A stretch of 12,427 bases of DNA from Spyradocola sp034113365. GTDB lineage: Bacteria; Bacillota; Clostridia; Christensenellales; UBA1750. The position numbers were made by a program, and so were the translations under genes. Numbering within the stretch: position 1 is the stretch's first letter; the number at the start of each line of letters is the position of its first letter. Positions 6,718 to 12,427 of the stretch are shown in pieces. The stretch lies in assembly GCA_034113365.1 (NCBI GenBank), contig JAXEXP010000010.1, forward strand, positions 1-12,427. Reading direction: 5' to 3'. The notes beneath the pieces were generated by a model, which worked only from the letters and a program-made list of their open reading frames with translations, made no database searches and was not told where the DNA came from.

Positions 6718-7083
6718 TCAGCTGCGCAGCATGATCTGCCGGATGCTGCGCTCGTCGGCGATCACCCGGGCGTGGGGGATCATCGTGGTCAGCACCGCGT
6801 TGCACAGGTCAAGGTCGGGAAGGCGGCCGCCGGTCTCGCACAGCGCGCCCTCGCCGCTGATGGTCACGGAGAACGCCTCGCCCGGCGCAAAGGTGAGCGT
6901 CAGGCGCTGCGGCGCGTACTTCTGCATCGCCATCGCGTAGCAGGCCTCATAGACTGCGGTCTTGACGTCCTCGATGGTCTCGACGTCCATGTTGCCCCGG
7001 GCGGCGACGCCCGCGGTGGTCAGGCGCACAACGGTCAGCGCGCTCTGCCGGGCGGGGACGGTCAGCGTGATGCAGTCAAACAT
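6718..7083 (-). CDS. Degenerate RsbW/SpoIIAB-like (GHKL-fold) anti-sigma factor
   Basis: This 121-residue protein looks like a shortened relative of the RsbW/SpoIIAB anti-sigma kinases that bind SigB/SigF-type factors. VETIEDVKTAVYEACYAMAM (34-53) aligns with the N-box helix of RsbW, but the Mg-ATP-binding asparagine expected at about position 50 is alanine. The strand FSVTISGEG (71-79) matches the region of the D-x-G-x-G box without the aspartate, and no GLGL box is visible; the end (RSIRQIML) matches the last strand of the fold. It may therefore not bind ATP or phosphorylate an STAS partner, and no STAS gene is nearby. The assignment rests on residual similarity and on the sigma gene that follows. 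The ATG at 7083 has ggagg about nine bases upstream and a promoter at 7122-7150. Confidence 0.65.
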   Translation of the reverse strand: MFDCITLTVPARQSALTVVRLTTAGVAARGNMDVETIEDVKTAVYEACYAMAMQKYAPQRLTLTFAPGEAFSVTISGEGALCETGGRLPDLDLCNAVLTTMIPHARVIADERSIRQIMLRS

Positions 7084-7121
7084 AAGCCTTCCTCCAGACT
7101 CAGCCCATAAGTATTTAATAA

Positions 7122-7150
7122 ATTATATCACATTTTGCGCATGATGAAAA
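7122..7150 (-). promoter_or_regulatory. Sigma-A-type promoter of the sigma factor/division unit
   Basis: On the minus strand a perfect -10 TATAAT (7122-7127) is preceded by 17 bases and TTTTCA (7145-7150, four of six consensus). It lies in a short AT-rich island 39 bases before the anti-sigma-like start codon and is the only strong candidate in the 143-base gap. I found no SigB-like motif pair here, so autoregulation by the encoded sigma factor is not evident. Confidence 0.7.
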
Positions 7151-7226
7151 GAACAAGTTTGCACGCGCTTACCCTCTCTGGCAGCTCGTCATCAATACGG
7201 TCTTTGGTATTGGATGGGGATACAGT

Positions 7227-7898
7227 TTACCCCCGAACACCACCGGAGCGCAGCAGCCGCAGCGCCGTCTTTTCCGGGAAGTCCCCCACGGTCCGGATGC
7301 AGTCCAGAAGATAGGCTTCCGCCTCCTCCGGCTCCATCTGGCCGCCCTCGGGCGTGGGAAAGAGCACGTCCATGCGGCCGAAGTCGTTGTTGGGCCAGCC
7401 GTAGGGCTCGCCGGCGCGGCTGATGCGCTGCGTCTGCCCGCTGATGCACACGAAAAACAGCCCCTGCAGCTCCGTCACCGCCGCCTCGAACGCGCGCGAC
7501 TGCCCTAAGAAGCCCGCCTCGCACTTCAGGTCCTGAAAGGTCCACTCCACGCGCTGCTCAAAGCACCGCCACACCTGCAGCGCCCCGCGGCTGACCACGC
7601 CGTCCGCGTACAGCTCGTCCAGGCTGCGGTTGTCCCTTCGCACCGCGATGAAGGCGGGGATGCAGCGGCGCGACACGAAGCCCGCCTTGTGCTGGAAGAA
7701 CTTGCCGTAGGCCTGCGCGCCCTTTTTGGCGATCTCGGCGCGCCAGACCCACGGGTCGGTATCGCTGCCGTCGAACCAGGCGTTGTCCGTCATGGCGCTC
7801 AGCGTGAACAGCGAGCGCTTTTCGTCGCCCGCGTAGGGCAGAAAGCCAATATCTTCGATGGCCTGCTCCAGCTGGGCCAGCGTGCGGATGGGCTGCAT
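7227..7898 (-). CDS. AlkZ-related protein of unknown function
   Basis: The 223-residue soluble protein resembles, by remembered motifs, the clostridial proteins annotated as AlkZ-related, distant relatives of the AlkZ/YcaQ DNA glycosylases that unhook interstrand crosslinks. Visible features are an N-terminal IEDIGFLPY, DPWVWRAEIAKKGAQAYGKFF (about 48-68), KAGFVSRRCIPAF (71-83), AVTELQGLFFVC (140-151), a QTQ triplet at 155-157 and GEPYGWP (163-169). QxQ is a catalytic signature in AlkZ, but whether this triplet is equivalent cannot be decided by eye. Its ATG abuts the stop codon of the upstream pseudouridine synthase (TAAATG), so it is the last gene of the pfl unit. No intrinsic terminator with a U-tract follows in the 143 bases downstream. 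A DNA glycosylase activity is not established. Confidence 0.62.
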   Translation of the reverse strand: MQPIRTLAQLEQAIEDIGFLPYAGDEKRSLFTLSAMTDNAWFDGSDTDPWVWRAEIAKKGAQAYGKFFQHKAGFVSRRCIPAFIAVRRDNRSLDELYADGVVSRGALQVWRCFEQRVEWTFQDLKCEAGFLGQSRAFEAAVTELQGLFFVCISGQTQRISRAGEPYGWPNNDFGRMDVLFPTPEGGQMEPEEAEAYLLDCIRTVGDFPEKTALRLLRSGGVRG

Positions 7899-8789
7899 TT
7901 ATTCCACCATTCCTTCCGTCAGCGCGCGCATGTCCTCGGGCAGTTCGCGCTCAAATTCCAGTGTTTGCCCGGTGATGGGATGAGTCAGGCGCAGGTGAAA
8001 CGCGTGCAGCGCCGCCCGGCCGATGAGGGCCTTGTCCTCGGTGCCGTAGAGGAAATCCCCGGCAAGCGGATGCCCAAGATGCGCCATGTGCACGCGGATC
8101 TGGTGCGTGCGGCCGGTTTCCAGCGTTAGTTCAACGAGGGAGAAGCGGCTGTTGTTGCGCAGCACGCGGTAATGCGTCACGGCGCGCTGGCCGTCGGGCG
8201 ACACGCAGCGCTTGATCGCCGAGCCCTCGACCCGGGCGATGGGCGCGTCCACAACGCCCTGTTTCTCGGCAAAAGCGCCCTCGGCGACGGCGAGATAGCG
8301 GCGCTCAAAGTCGCCCGTGTGCAGCGCTTTGCACAGCAGCGCGTGGACATGGGCGTCGCGCGCGGCCACCATCAGTCCCGAGGTGCCCGCATCCAGCCGG
8401 TTGACGGGGCGGAACACGCCGCCAAAGCGCGCGGCGCAGCGGTTGGCCAGGCTGTCGTCGTAATGCCCCGCGCTGGGGTGGACGGGCATGTTGGCGGGCT
8501 TGTTGAGCACGAGCAGGTACTCGTCCTCGTAGACCACGTCCACCTCGCCGGGGGTGGGCACGACGCCAACGGATACCGCACCCTCCTGCTCGATGAGTAT
8601 GGACACCTCGTCGCCCGCGCGCACGACGTGCGTCACGAACACGTCCTGCCCGTTGACGCGCACGCCGCCCGGCACGCGCTTTGCCTTCTTCAGACGCGTA
8701 GAGGAGAGCGACAGCAGCGACCGCGCCACGTCCTTTACGGTTTTCCCGTCCATGCCCGCGGGCACGGTGGCGTTCAGTCTCTTGTCCAT
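7899..8789 (-). CDS. RluA/RluD-family pseudouridine synthase (second paralogue)
   Basis: This 296-residue protein is a second RluA/RluD-family pseudouridine synthase, distinct from the one at the left end. Residues 15-67 form an S4-like RNA-binding domain (SSTRLKKAKRVPGGVRVNGQ). The catalytic domain has VLNKPANMPVHPS (95-107), NRLDAGTSGLM (130-140) with nucleophile D133, and GRTHQIRVHMAHLGHPLAGD further on. The usual HRLD is NRLD here. The ATG at 8789 has gggga a few bases upstream and lies 14 bases after the pflA stop; the longer open frame upstream is antisense to pflA content. The product substrate, rRNA or tRNA, is not determinable. Its position between pflA and an AlkZ-related gene puts an RNA modification enzyme under the pfl promoter and riboswitch. 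Confidence 0.9.
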   Translation of the reverse strand: MDKRLNATVPAGMDGKTVKDVARSLLSLSSTRLKKAKRVPGGVRVNGQDVFVTHVVRAGDEVSILIEQEGAVSVGVVPTPGEVDVVYEDEYLLVLNKPANMPVHPSAGHYDDSLANRCAARFGGVFRPVNRLDAGTSGLMVAARDAHVHALLCKALHTGDFERRYLAVAEGAFAEKQGVVDAPIARVEGSAIKRCVSPDGQRAVTHYRVLRNNSRFSLVELTLETGRTHQIRVHMAHLGHPLAGDFLYGTEDKALIGRAALHAFHLRLTHPITGQTLEFERELPEDMRALTEGMVE

Positions 8790-8803
8790 CGCTCTCCCCT
8801 TTT

Positions 8804-9502
8804 CTATTCCGTCAGCGCGCGTAAGCGCCGCATGGTGTCCGCGTCGGGCGGCTGCACGCCTTCCAGCGCGTAGGGAATGCCCAGCGTCTGCCATTTGTGC
8901 ACGCCCAGCGTGTGATAGGGAAGTAATTCGGTTTTTATGCGGTTGATTCCTGCCGTTTTGCGCAGCATTTGGCGCACCTGCGCCTCCTCCGCCGTCCAGC
9001 CGGGCAGGATCACCTGCCGCACCCAGACGGGCTTGCGCGTGTTTGCAAGGTGGCGAAGCACTTCGTCCAACGCGGCAGGGTCGCCGCCCGTGAGGGCGCG
9101 GAAGCGGTCGGGGTCGCTGTGCTTGACGTCCAGCAGCACGAGGTCGCTCTCGTCCAGCAGGGCTTTGGCGTCCTCGTTCCACAGGCCGCCGCTGGTGTCC
9201 AGCGCGCAGTGGATGCCCTGCTCATGCAGCAGCGCCACGCACGCCCGCACGAACGGCGCCTGCATTAGCGGCTCGCCGCCCGAGAAGGTGACGCCGCCAT
9301 GCTTGCCAAAGAAGCGCTTGAGCTTCATTGCGCGGGCGACGATCTCTTCTGGGGACATTTCCTGCCCGCCGGCGGGATTCCAGGTGTCGGGGTTGTGGCA
9401 GAACTTGCACCGCAGCGGGCAGCCCTGCAGGAACACCACCATGCGCAGCCCCGGCCCGTCCAGCGCGCCCATGGTCTCGATGGAATGAATGCGTCCCATC
9501 AT
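8804..9502 (-). CDS. pflA: Pyruvate formate-lyase activating enzyme (radical SAM)
   Basis: PflA is a radical S-adenosylmethionine enzyme that abstracts a hydrogen from the conserved glycine of pyruvate formate-lyase, creating the active glycyl radical. The 232-residue protein has the family start (IHSIETMGALDGPGLRMVVF), the 4Fe-4S cysteines C28, C32 and C35 in CPLRCKFC, then HNPDTW, GGVTFSGGEPL (the GGE motif that contacts the SAM amino group) and LLDVKHSDP. Length matches the short single-cluster PflA type. Two adjacent ATG codons (9502, 9499) can start it; either lies within nine bases of the pflB stop, and no strong ribosome site is seen, so translation is probably coupled to pflB. The gene partner and the Asp-Gly-Pro-Gly motif make the assignment secure. 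Confidence 0.96.
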   Translation of the reverse strand: MMGRIHSIETMGALDGPGLRMVVFLQGCPLRCKFCHNPDTWNPAGGQEMSPEEIVARAMKLKRFFGKHGGVTFSGGEPLMQAPFVRACVALLHEQGIHCALDTSGGLWNEDAKALLDESDLVLLDVKHSDPDRFRALTGGDPAALDEVLRHLANTRKPVWVRQVILPGWTAEEAQVRQMLRKTAGINRIKTELLPYHTLGVHKWQTLGIPYALEGVQPPDADTMRRLRALTE

Positions 9503-9507
9503 GGCGC

Positions 9508-11751
9508 TCACATCGCGTCGTGGAAGGTGCGCGAGATGACCTCCAGCTGCTGGGCGCGCGACAGCCGCACGAAGTTGACGGCGTAGCCCGAGACGCGGAT
9601 GGTCAGGTTGGGGTACAGCTCGGGGTGCTCCATCGCGTCCTCGAGGGTGGCGCGATTGAGCACGTTGACGTTGAGGTGGTGCGCGGCGTGCTCGCCGTCG
9701 ATGGTGAAGTAGCCGCTGAGCAGATCGACGAGGTTGTCTATGCGGCTCTGCTCGTCGCTGCCCAGCGTGTCGGGCGTGATGGTGAAGGTGTTGGACACGC
9801 CGTCGCGGCAGTCGTCGTAGTCGATCTTGGACACGGAGTTGAGCGAGGCCAGCGCGCCGCTGCGCTCGCGGCCGTGCATGGGGTTGGCGCCGGGCGCAAA
9901 GGGCGTGCCGGCTCTGCGGCCGTCGGGGGTGTTGCCCGTCTTTTTGCCGTAGACCACGTTGGAGGTGATGGTGAGGATGGACAGCGTGTGCTCGGCGCCC
10001 CGATACGTCTTGTGCTTGCGCAGCTCGGTGATGAACTGGTGGCACAGGCCCTTGGCGATGTCGTCGGCGCGGTCGTCGTCGTTGCCGTAGCAGGGGAAGT
10101 CGCCCTCGACGGTGAAGTCGCACACCAGCCCGCGGTCGTCGAACACGGGCGTGACGCGCGCGTACTTGATGGCGGACAGCGAGTCCGCCGCCACCGACAG
10201 CCCCGCCATGCCAAAGGACATGAAGCGGCCCACCTCGGTGTCGTGCAGCGCCATCTGGATCTTCTCGTAGGCGTACTTGTCGTGCATATAGTGGATGACG
10301 TTCATGGTGTTGACGTACAGCTCGGCGATCCAGGCGACGTAGCGGTCAAAGCGGGCGCGCACCTCGTCGTAGTCCAGCACGCCGGGGCCGATGACGGGCT
10401 CCTCGGGGCCGATCTGGTCGCCGGACTTCTCGTCGCGGCCGCCGTTGAGCGCCATCAGCAGCATCTTGGCCATGTTGCAGCGCGCGCCGAAGAACTGCAT
10501 CTGCTTGCCGATCTTTGCGGCGGAGACGCAGCAGGCGATGGCGTAGTCGTCGCCAAAGCGCGGGCGCATCAGGTCGTCGTTCTCGTACTGGATGGAGTCG
10601 GTGTCGATGGAGACCTTGGCGCAGAAGCGCTTGAAGGACTCGGGCAGGCGCTCGCTCCACAGCACGGTGAGGTTGGGCTCGGGCGCGGGCAGCAGCGTGT
10701 AGAGCGTGTTGAGCACGCGGAAGGAGTTCTTGGTCACCAGCGTGCGGCCGTCCTCGCCCATGCCGCCGATGGACTCGGTGACCCAGTTGGGGTCGCCCGC
10801 GAACAGCTCGTTGTACTCGGGGGTGCGCAGCTGGCGCGTCATGCGCAGCTTCAGCACGAACTGATCCATCAGCTCCTGCGCCTGCGTCTCGGTAAGCTTC
10901 CCGTTGCGCAGGTCGCGCTCGATGTAGATGTCAAGGAACGTGCTGGTGCGGCCCAGCGACATCGCCGCGCCGTTCTGCTCCTTGACGGCGGCAAGGTAGG
11001 CAAAGTAGGTCCACTGGATGGCCTCGCGCGCGTTGGCGGCGGGGCGGGAGATGTCGCAGCCGTACATCGCGCCCATCTGGCAGAGCTTGTCCAGGAAGTC
11101 GATCTGGCGGGAGACCTCCTCCATCAGGCGGATGTTCTCGTCCTCCATGGGCCGGGTGCCCAGGTCCTTCAAATCCTGCTTCTTGGCGTTCATCAGCACG
11201 TCGGTGCCGTAGAGCGCGACCCGGCGGTAGTCGCCGATGATGCGGCCGCGGCCATAGGCGTCGGGAAGGCCCGTGATGATGCCGGTGTGGCGCGCCTGGC
11301 GCATCTTCTCGGTGTAGACGCGGAACACGCCGTCGTTGTGGGTGGTGCGGTAGCGGAAGTGCTCCCTGACGCTGTCGGACAGCTCATAGCCGTAGGCGCG
11401 GCAGGCGGAGACCACCATGCGGATGCCGCCAAAGGGGTTGACGGAGCGGCAGAGCGGCTTTTCGGTCTGCAGGCCGACGATCAGCTCGTTGTCCTTGTCC
11501 AGGTAGCCGGGCTTGTAGTTGAGCAGCGAGGACACCGTCTCGGTATCGATGTCCAGCACGCCGCCCTTTTGGAGCTCCTCCTGCCGGAGCGCAAGGTACT
11601 TGTCGTTGAGCTTCTTGGTGCGCTCGGTCGCGCCCGCCAGGAAGCTCTCGTCGCCGGTGTAGGGGGTGTAGTTTTTCTGGATGAAGTCGCGCACGTCGAT
11701 GCTCTCGGTCCATGCGCCGCCGTTGAAGCCCTGCCAGTTCTCGTGAATCAT
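9508..11751 (-). CDS. pflB: Formate C-acetyltransferase (pyruvate formate-lyase)
   Basis: PflB converts pyruvate and coenzyme A to acetyl-CoA and formate under anaerobic conditions, using a glycyl radical. The 747-residue protein is full length. The active-site cysteine pair is C407-C408 in YAIACCVSAA, and the radical glycine is G722 in RVSGYAVNF, 25 residues from the end. Other family blocks are visible: GLPDAYGRGRIIGDYRRVALYG (about 161-182), FGGIRMV and TITSNVVYGKKTGNTPDGR. The ATG at 11751 is preceded by a near-perfect aaggagg; in-frame codons upstream are riboswitch sequence. It is first in a unit with pflA and two further genes. Formate made here can feed 10-formyl-tetrahydrofolate synthesis, which fits the ZTP riboswitch in its leader. 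Oxygen sensitivity of the radical implies an anaerobic life. Confidence 0.98.
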   Translation of the reverse strand: MIHENWQGFNGGAWTESIDVRDFIQKNYTPYTGDESFLAGATERTKKLNDKYLALRQEELQKGGVLDIDTETVSSLLNYKPGYLDKDNELIVGLQTEKPLCRSVNPFGGIRMVVSACRAYGYELSDSVREHFRYRTTHNDGVFRVYTEKMRQARHTGIITGLPDAYGRGRIIGDYRRVALYGTDVLMNAKKQDLKDLGTRPMEDENIRLMEEVSRQIDFLDKLCQMGAMYGCDISRPAANAREAIQWTYFAYLAAVKEQNGAAMSLGRTSTFLDIYIERDLRNGKLTETQAQELMDQFVLKLRMTRQLRTPEYNELFAGDPNWVTESIGGMGEDGRTLVTKNSFRVLNTLYTLLPAPEPNLTVLWSERLPESFKRFCAKVSIDTDSIQYENDDLMRPRFGDDYAIACCVSAAKIGKQMQFFGARCNMAKMLLMALNGGRDEKSGDQIGPEEPVIGPGVLDYDEVRARFDRYVAWIAELYVNTMNVIHYMHDKYAYEKIQMALHDTEVGRFMSFGMAGLSVAADSLSAIKYARVTPVFDDRGLVCDFTVEGDFPCYGNDDDRADDIAKGLCHQFITELRKHKTYRGAEHTLSILTITSNVVYGKKTGNTPDGRRAGTPFAPGANPMHGRERSGALASLNSVSKIDYDDCRDGVSNTFTITPDTLGSDEQSRIDNLVDLLSGYFTIDGEHAAHHLNVNVLNRATLEDAMEHPELYPNLTIRVSGYAVNFVRLSRAQQLEVISRTFHDAM

Positions 11752-11811
11752 CTGTGGTCCTCCTTCGTCGTTTCGGGCGAAGCCTTCTGCCCCATTTTTT
11801 TGTATATGGAT

Positions 11812-11852
11812 AGTAAAAGGCCGCCCGGACAATGTTGATTGCCCAGGCGGCC
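11812..11852 (-). terminator. Intrinsic terminator of the ZTP riboswitch (expression platform)
   Basis: On the minus-strand RNA two 14-base arms (11852-11839 and 11832-11819) pair without mismatch (two G-U wobbles) around a six-base loop and are followed directly by UUUUACU. The 5' arm contains most of the conserved riboswitch strand CCGCCUGGGC (11850-11841), so terminator formation and folding of the ligand-bound aptamer exclude each other. Confidence 0.9.
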
Positions 11853-11920
11853 GGCTGATTTCCCACTTGCGCTCCGGGTCCACCGTGGTAGCCCACGACT
11901 CTTCCGCCAGTCCCCGGATG
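11819..11920 (-). ncRNA. ZTP (pfl-type) riboswitch upstream of pflB
   Basis: The leader carries the hallmarks of the pfl RNA motif, which senses ZTP/ZMP (5-aminoimidazole-4-carboxamide ribonucleotides that build up when 10-formyl-tetrahydrofolate is short). Reading the minus strand: P1 arm CCGGG (11917-11913), the conserved GACUGGCG (11912-11905), hairpin P2 CGUGG-GCUA-CCACG (11897-11884), the closing arm CCCGG (11878-11874), and the conserved 3' strand CCGCCUGGGC (11850-11841). GGCGG (11908-11904) can pair with CCGCC (11850-11846) as the expected pseudoknot. The family occurs upstream of pfl and of folate/purine genes, matching pflB here. Overlap with the terminator implies that ligand binding turns expression on. 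Confidence 0.9.
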
Positions 11921-11941
11921 GGTTTTGAACTTGATGGATAC

Positions 11942-11970
11942 AGGATACCCGATCGCGCCCGCGCTGTCAA
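11942..11970 (-). promoter_or_regulatory. Promoter of the pfl unit
   Basis: On the minus strand a perfect -35 TTGACA (11965-11970) is followed by a 17-base spacer and TATCCT (11942-11947, four of six consensus). The start point would be near 11935, about 15 bases before the riboswitch aptamer. The -35 box begins only 11 bases after the stop codon of the 67-residue gene, with no terminator between, so read-through from that gene would also pass through the riboswitch. Confidence 0.75.
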
Positions 11971-11981
11971 GGCAGGGCATG

Positions 11982-12185
11982 TTAATTCTGCTCGTCCTCG
12001 GGCAGGCCGTTCTCGTCCAGCAGGCGGCTAAGCGCCTCGCGGCGGCGAAGCACCTCGTCGTTCAGCCCAAAGAGCATCCGATCCTGCCGGGGCAGCTTGT
12101 CGAGCCGGTCGTGCTCGGCAGAGCGCAGGCCGATGTTCTGCAATTCCTCGCTGTAGCGATCCAACGTGCCGTAATCCTTCTGCAT
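11982..12185 (-). CDS. Small charged protein of unknown function (67 residues)
   Basis: I do not recognise this 67-residue protein. It is soluble, highly charged and likely all-helical: MQKDYGTLDRYSEELQNIGL, a basic/acidic middle (RLDKLPRQDRMLFGLNDEVL), and an acidic end. It has no cysteine, membrane segment or signal peptide. Evidence that it is a gene is the near-perfect aaggagg seven bases before the ATG at 12185, a good extended -10 promoter 58 bases further upstream, and acceptable codon use. In-frame residues upstream of that ATG lie across the promoter and are not coding. It precedes the pfl promoter directly and has no terminator of its own. A regulatory or adaptor role is possible but unsupported. 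Confidence 0.75.
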   Translation of the reverse strand: MQKDYGTLDRYSEELQNIGLRSAEHDRLDKLPRQDRMLFGLNDEVLRRREALSRLLDENGLPEDEQN

Positions 12186-12242
12186 GCTGACGCCTCCTTC
12201 TTGCGGGTCGAGCGGTATGCGGTTGTGCTCTTTTGCACCTTC

Positions 12243-12271
12243 AGTATACCACATCTCCCGCCGCATGACCA
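12243..12271 (-). promoter_or_regulatory. Extended -10 promoter of the 67-residue gene
   Basis: The minus strand has TGGTATACT, an extended -10 (TG-N-TATACT; hexamer 12243-12248). Seventeen bases upstream is TGGTCA (12266-12271), which matches four of six -35 positions. It lies between the HU terminator and the 67-residue gene, so that gene has an independent start of transcription. Confidence 0.65.
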
Positions 12272-12303
12272 TAGCTTTGCCGGAATCGCGCCGCGCGATG
12301 CAC

Positions 12304-12345
12304 AAAAAAACGCACCGCGGAGCGCGAACTCTGCGATGCGTTTTT
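12304..12345 (-). terminator. Terminator after the HU gene, possibly bidirectional
   Basis: Arms 12311-12322 and 12329-12340 form a 12-pair stem with one mismatch and a six-base loop. On the minus strand it is preceded by AAAAA and followed by seven T, a classic intrinsic terminator 18 bases after the HU stop codon. On the plus strand it is followed by TTTTT, so it could also stop transcription in the other direction. Confidence 0.9.
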
Positions 12346-12358
12346 GAGAAAGCGTGAA

Positions 12359-12427
12359 TTACTTGTTCACCGCGTCCTTGAGCTGCTTGCCGGACTTGAA
12401 CACCGGGCTCTTGCTGGCGGGGATCTG
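12359..12427 (-). CDS. hup: HU-family DNA-binding protein, C-terminal end only
   Basis: Only the last 22 codons are in the window; the gene starts beyond the right edge. The peptide QIPASKSPVFKSGKQLKDAV followed by NK and TAA is the typical C-terminal strand and helix of bacterial HU (compare K-I-P-A-x-K-x-P-x-F-x-x-G-K-x-L-K-D-A-V). HU is a small homodimeric nucleoid protein that binds and bends DNA with little sequence preference. The TAA (12359-12361) is followed by a strong terminator. Because the DNA-binding arm is only partly present, HU cannot be separated from close relatives such as SpoVG-independent HBsu-type or IHF-like proteins, but HU is much the likeliest in Bacillota. Confidence 0.88.
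   Translation of the reverse strand, partial: QIPASKSPVFKSGKQLKDAVNK

Noticed and set aside
7084..7226. Possible terminator of the pfl unit in the gap before the sigma-factor promoter
   Set aside because: I found only weak 4-pair hairpins and no U-run, so transcription may read through into the next unit; nothing firm enough to annotate.
9328..11838. An 836-codon open frame on the plus strand opposite pflB
   Set aside because: It is the antisense of an unmistakable pyruvate formate-lyase with intact active site. The translation is rich in H, V, G, A, L and R, lacks any family motif, and arises from the G/C third-position bias of pflB.

Overview
The window is GC-rich DNA in which every supportable gene lies on the minus strand. 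The content points to a high-GC anaerobic member of the Bacillota (Clostridia): a Gram-positive division cluster (SepF, YggT/YlmG, YlmH, DivIVA), a SigB/SigF/SigG-type sigma factor, and a glycyl-radical pyruvate formate-lyase behind a ZTP (pfl-type) riboswitch. The species cannot be named from this sequence. No gene-free stretch exceeds 300 bases; the longest (about 230 bases, 11752-11981) holds a promoter and the riboswitch.

Read in the direction of transcription (high to low coordinates), the window opens with the last 22 codons of an HU-type DNA-binding protein (12359-12427) and its hairpin terminator. A 67-residue protein of unknown function (11982-12185) follows with its own extended -10 promoter. 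Next comes a four-gene unit from a promoter at 11942-11970. Its leader is a ZTP riboswitch whose conserved 3' strand is also one arm of an intrinsic terminator. The unit encodes pyruvate formate-lyase (pflB), its radical-SAM activase (pflA), an RluD-type pseudouridine synthase and an AlkZ-related protein. ZTP signals shortage of 10-formyl-tetrahydrofolate, and pyruvate formate-lyase makes formate that can refill that pool, so the regulation is coherent.

A second long unit starts from a consensus-like promoter at 7122-7150. It encodes a small GHKL-fold anti-sigma-like protein whose ATP-binding motifs look eroded, a SigB-like sigma factor, a membrane-anchored HlyD-like protein, YggS, SepF, YggT, YlmH, DivIVA, LspA and a second RluD-type pseudouridine synthase. 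Gene spacing is tight, with several overlaps. The order yggS-sepF-yggT-ylmH-divIVA-lspA-rluD matches the region downstream of sigG in Bacillus subtilis, except that ileS is missing between divIVA and lspA. The sigma factor therefore sits where sigG would be expected, although its sequence looks SigB-like.

The unit ends in two strong hairpins (118-136 and 140-178) without a clear U-tract. The most interesting points are the degenerate anti-sigma/sigma pair, an AT-rich patch inside yggS that carries a near-consensus promoter, the riboswitch-terminator overlap, and the uncharacterised passengers of the pfl unit. I found no CRISPR array, insertion sequence, tRNA or rRNA.
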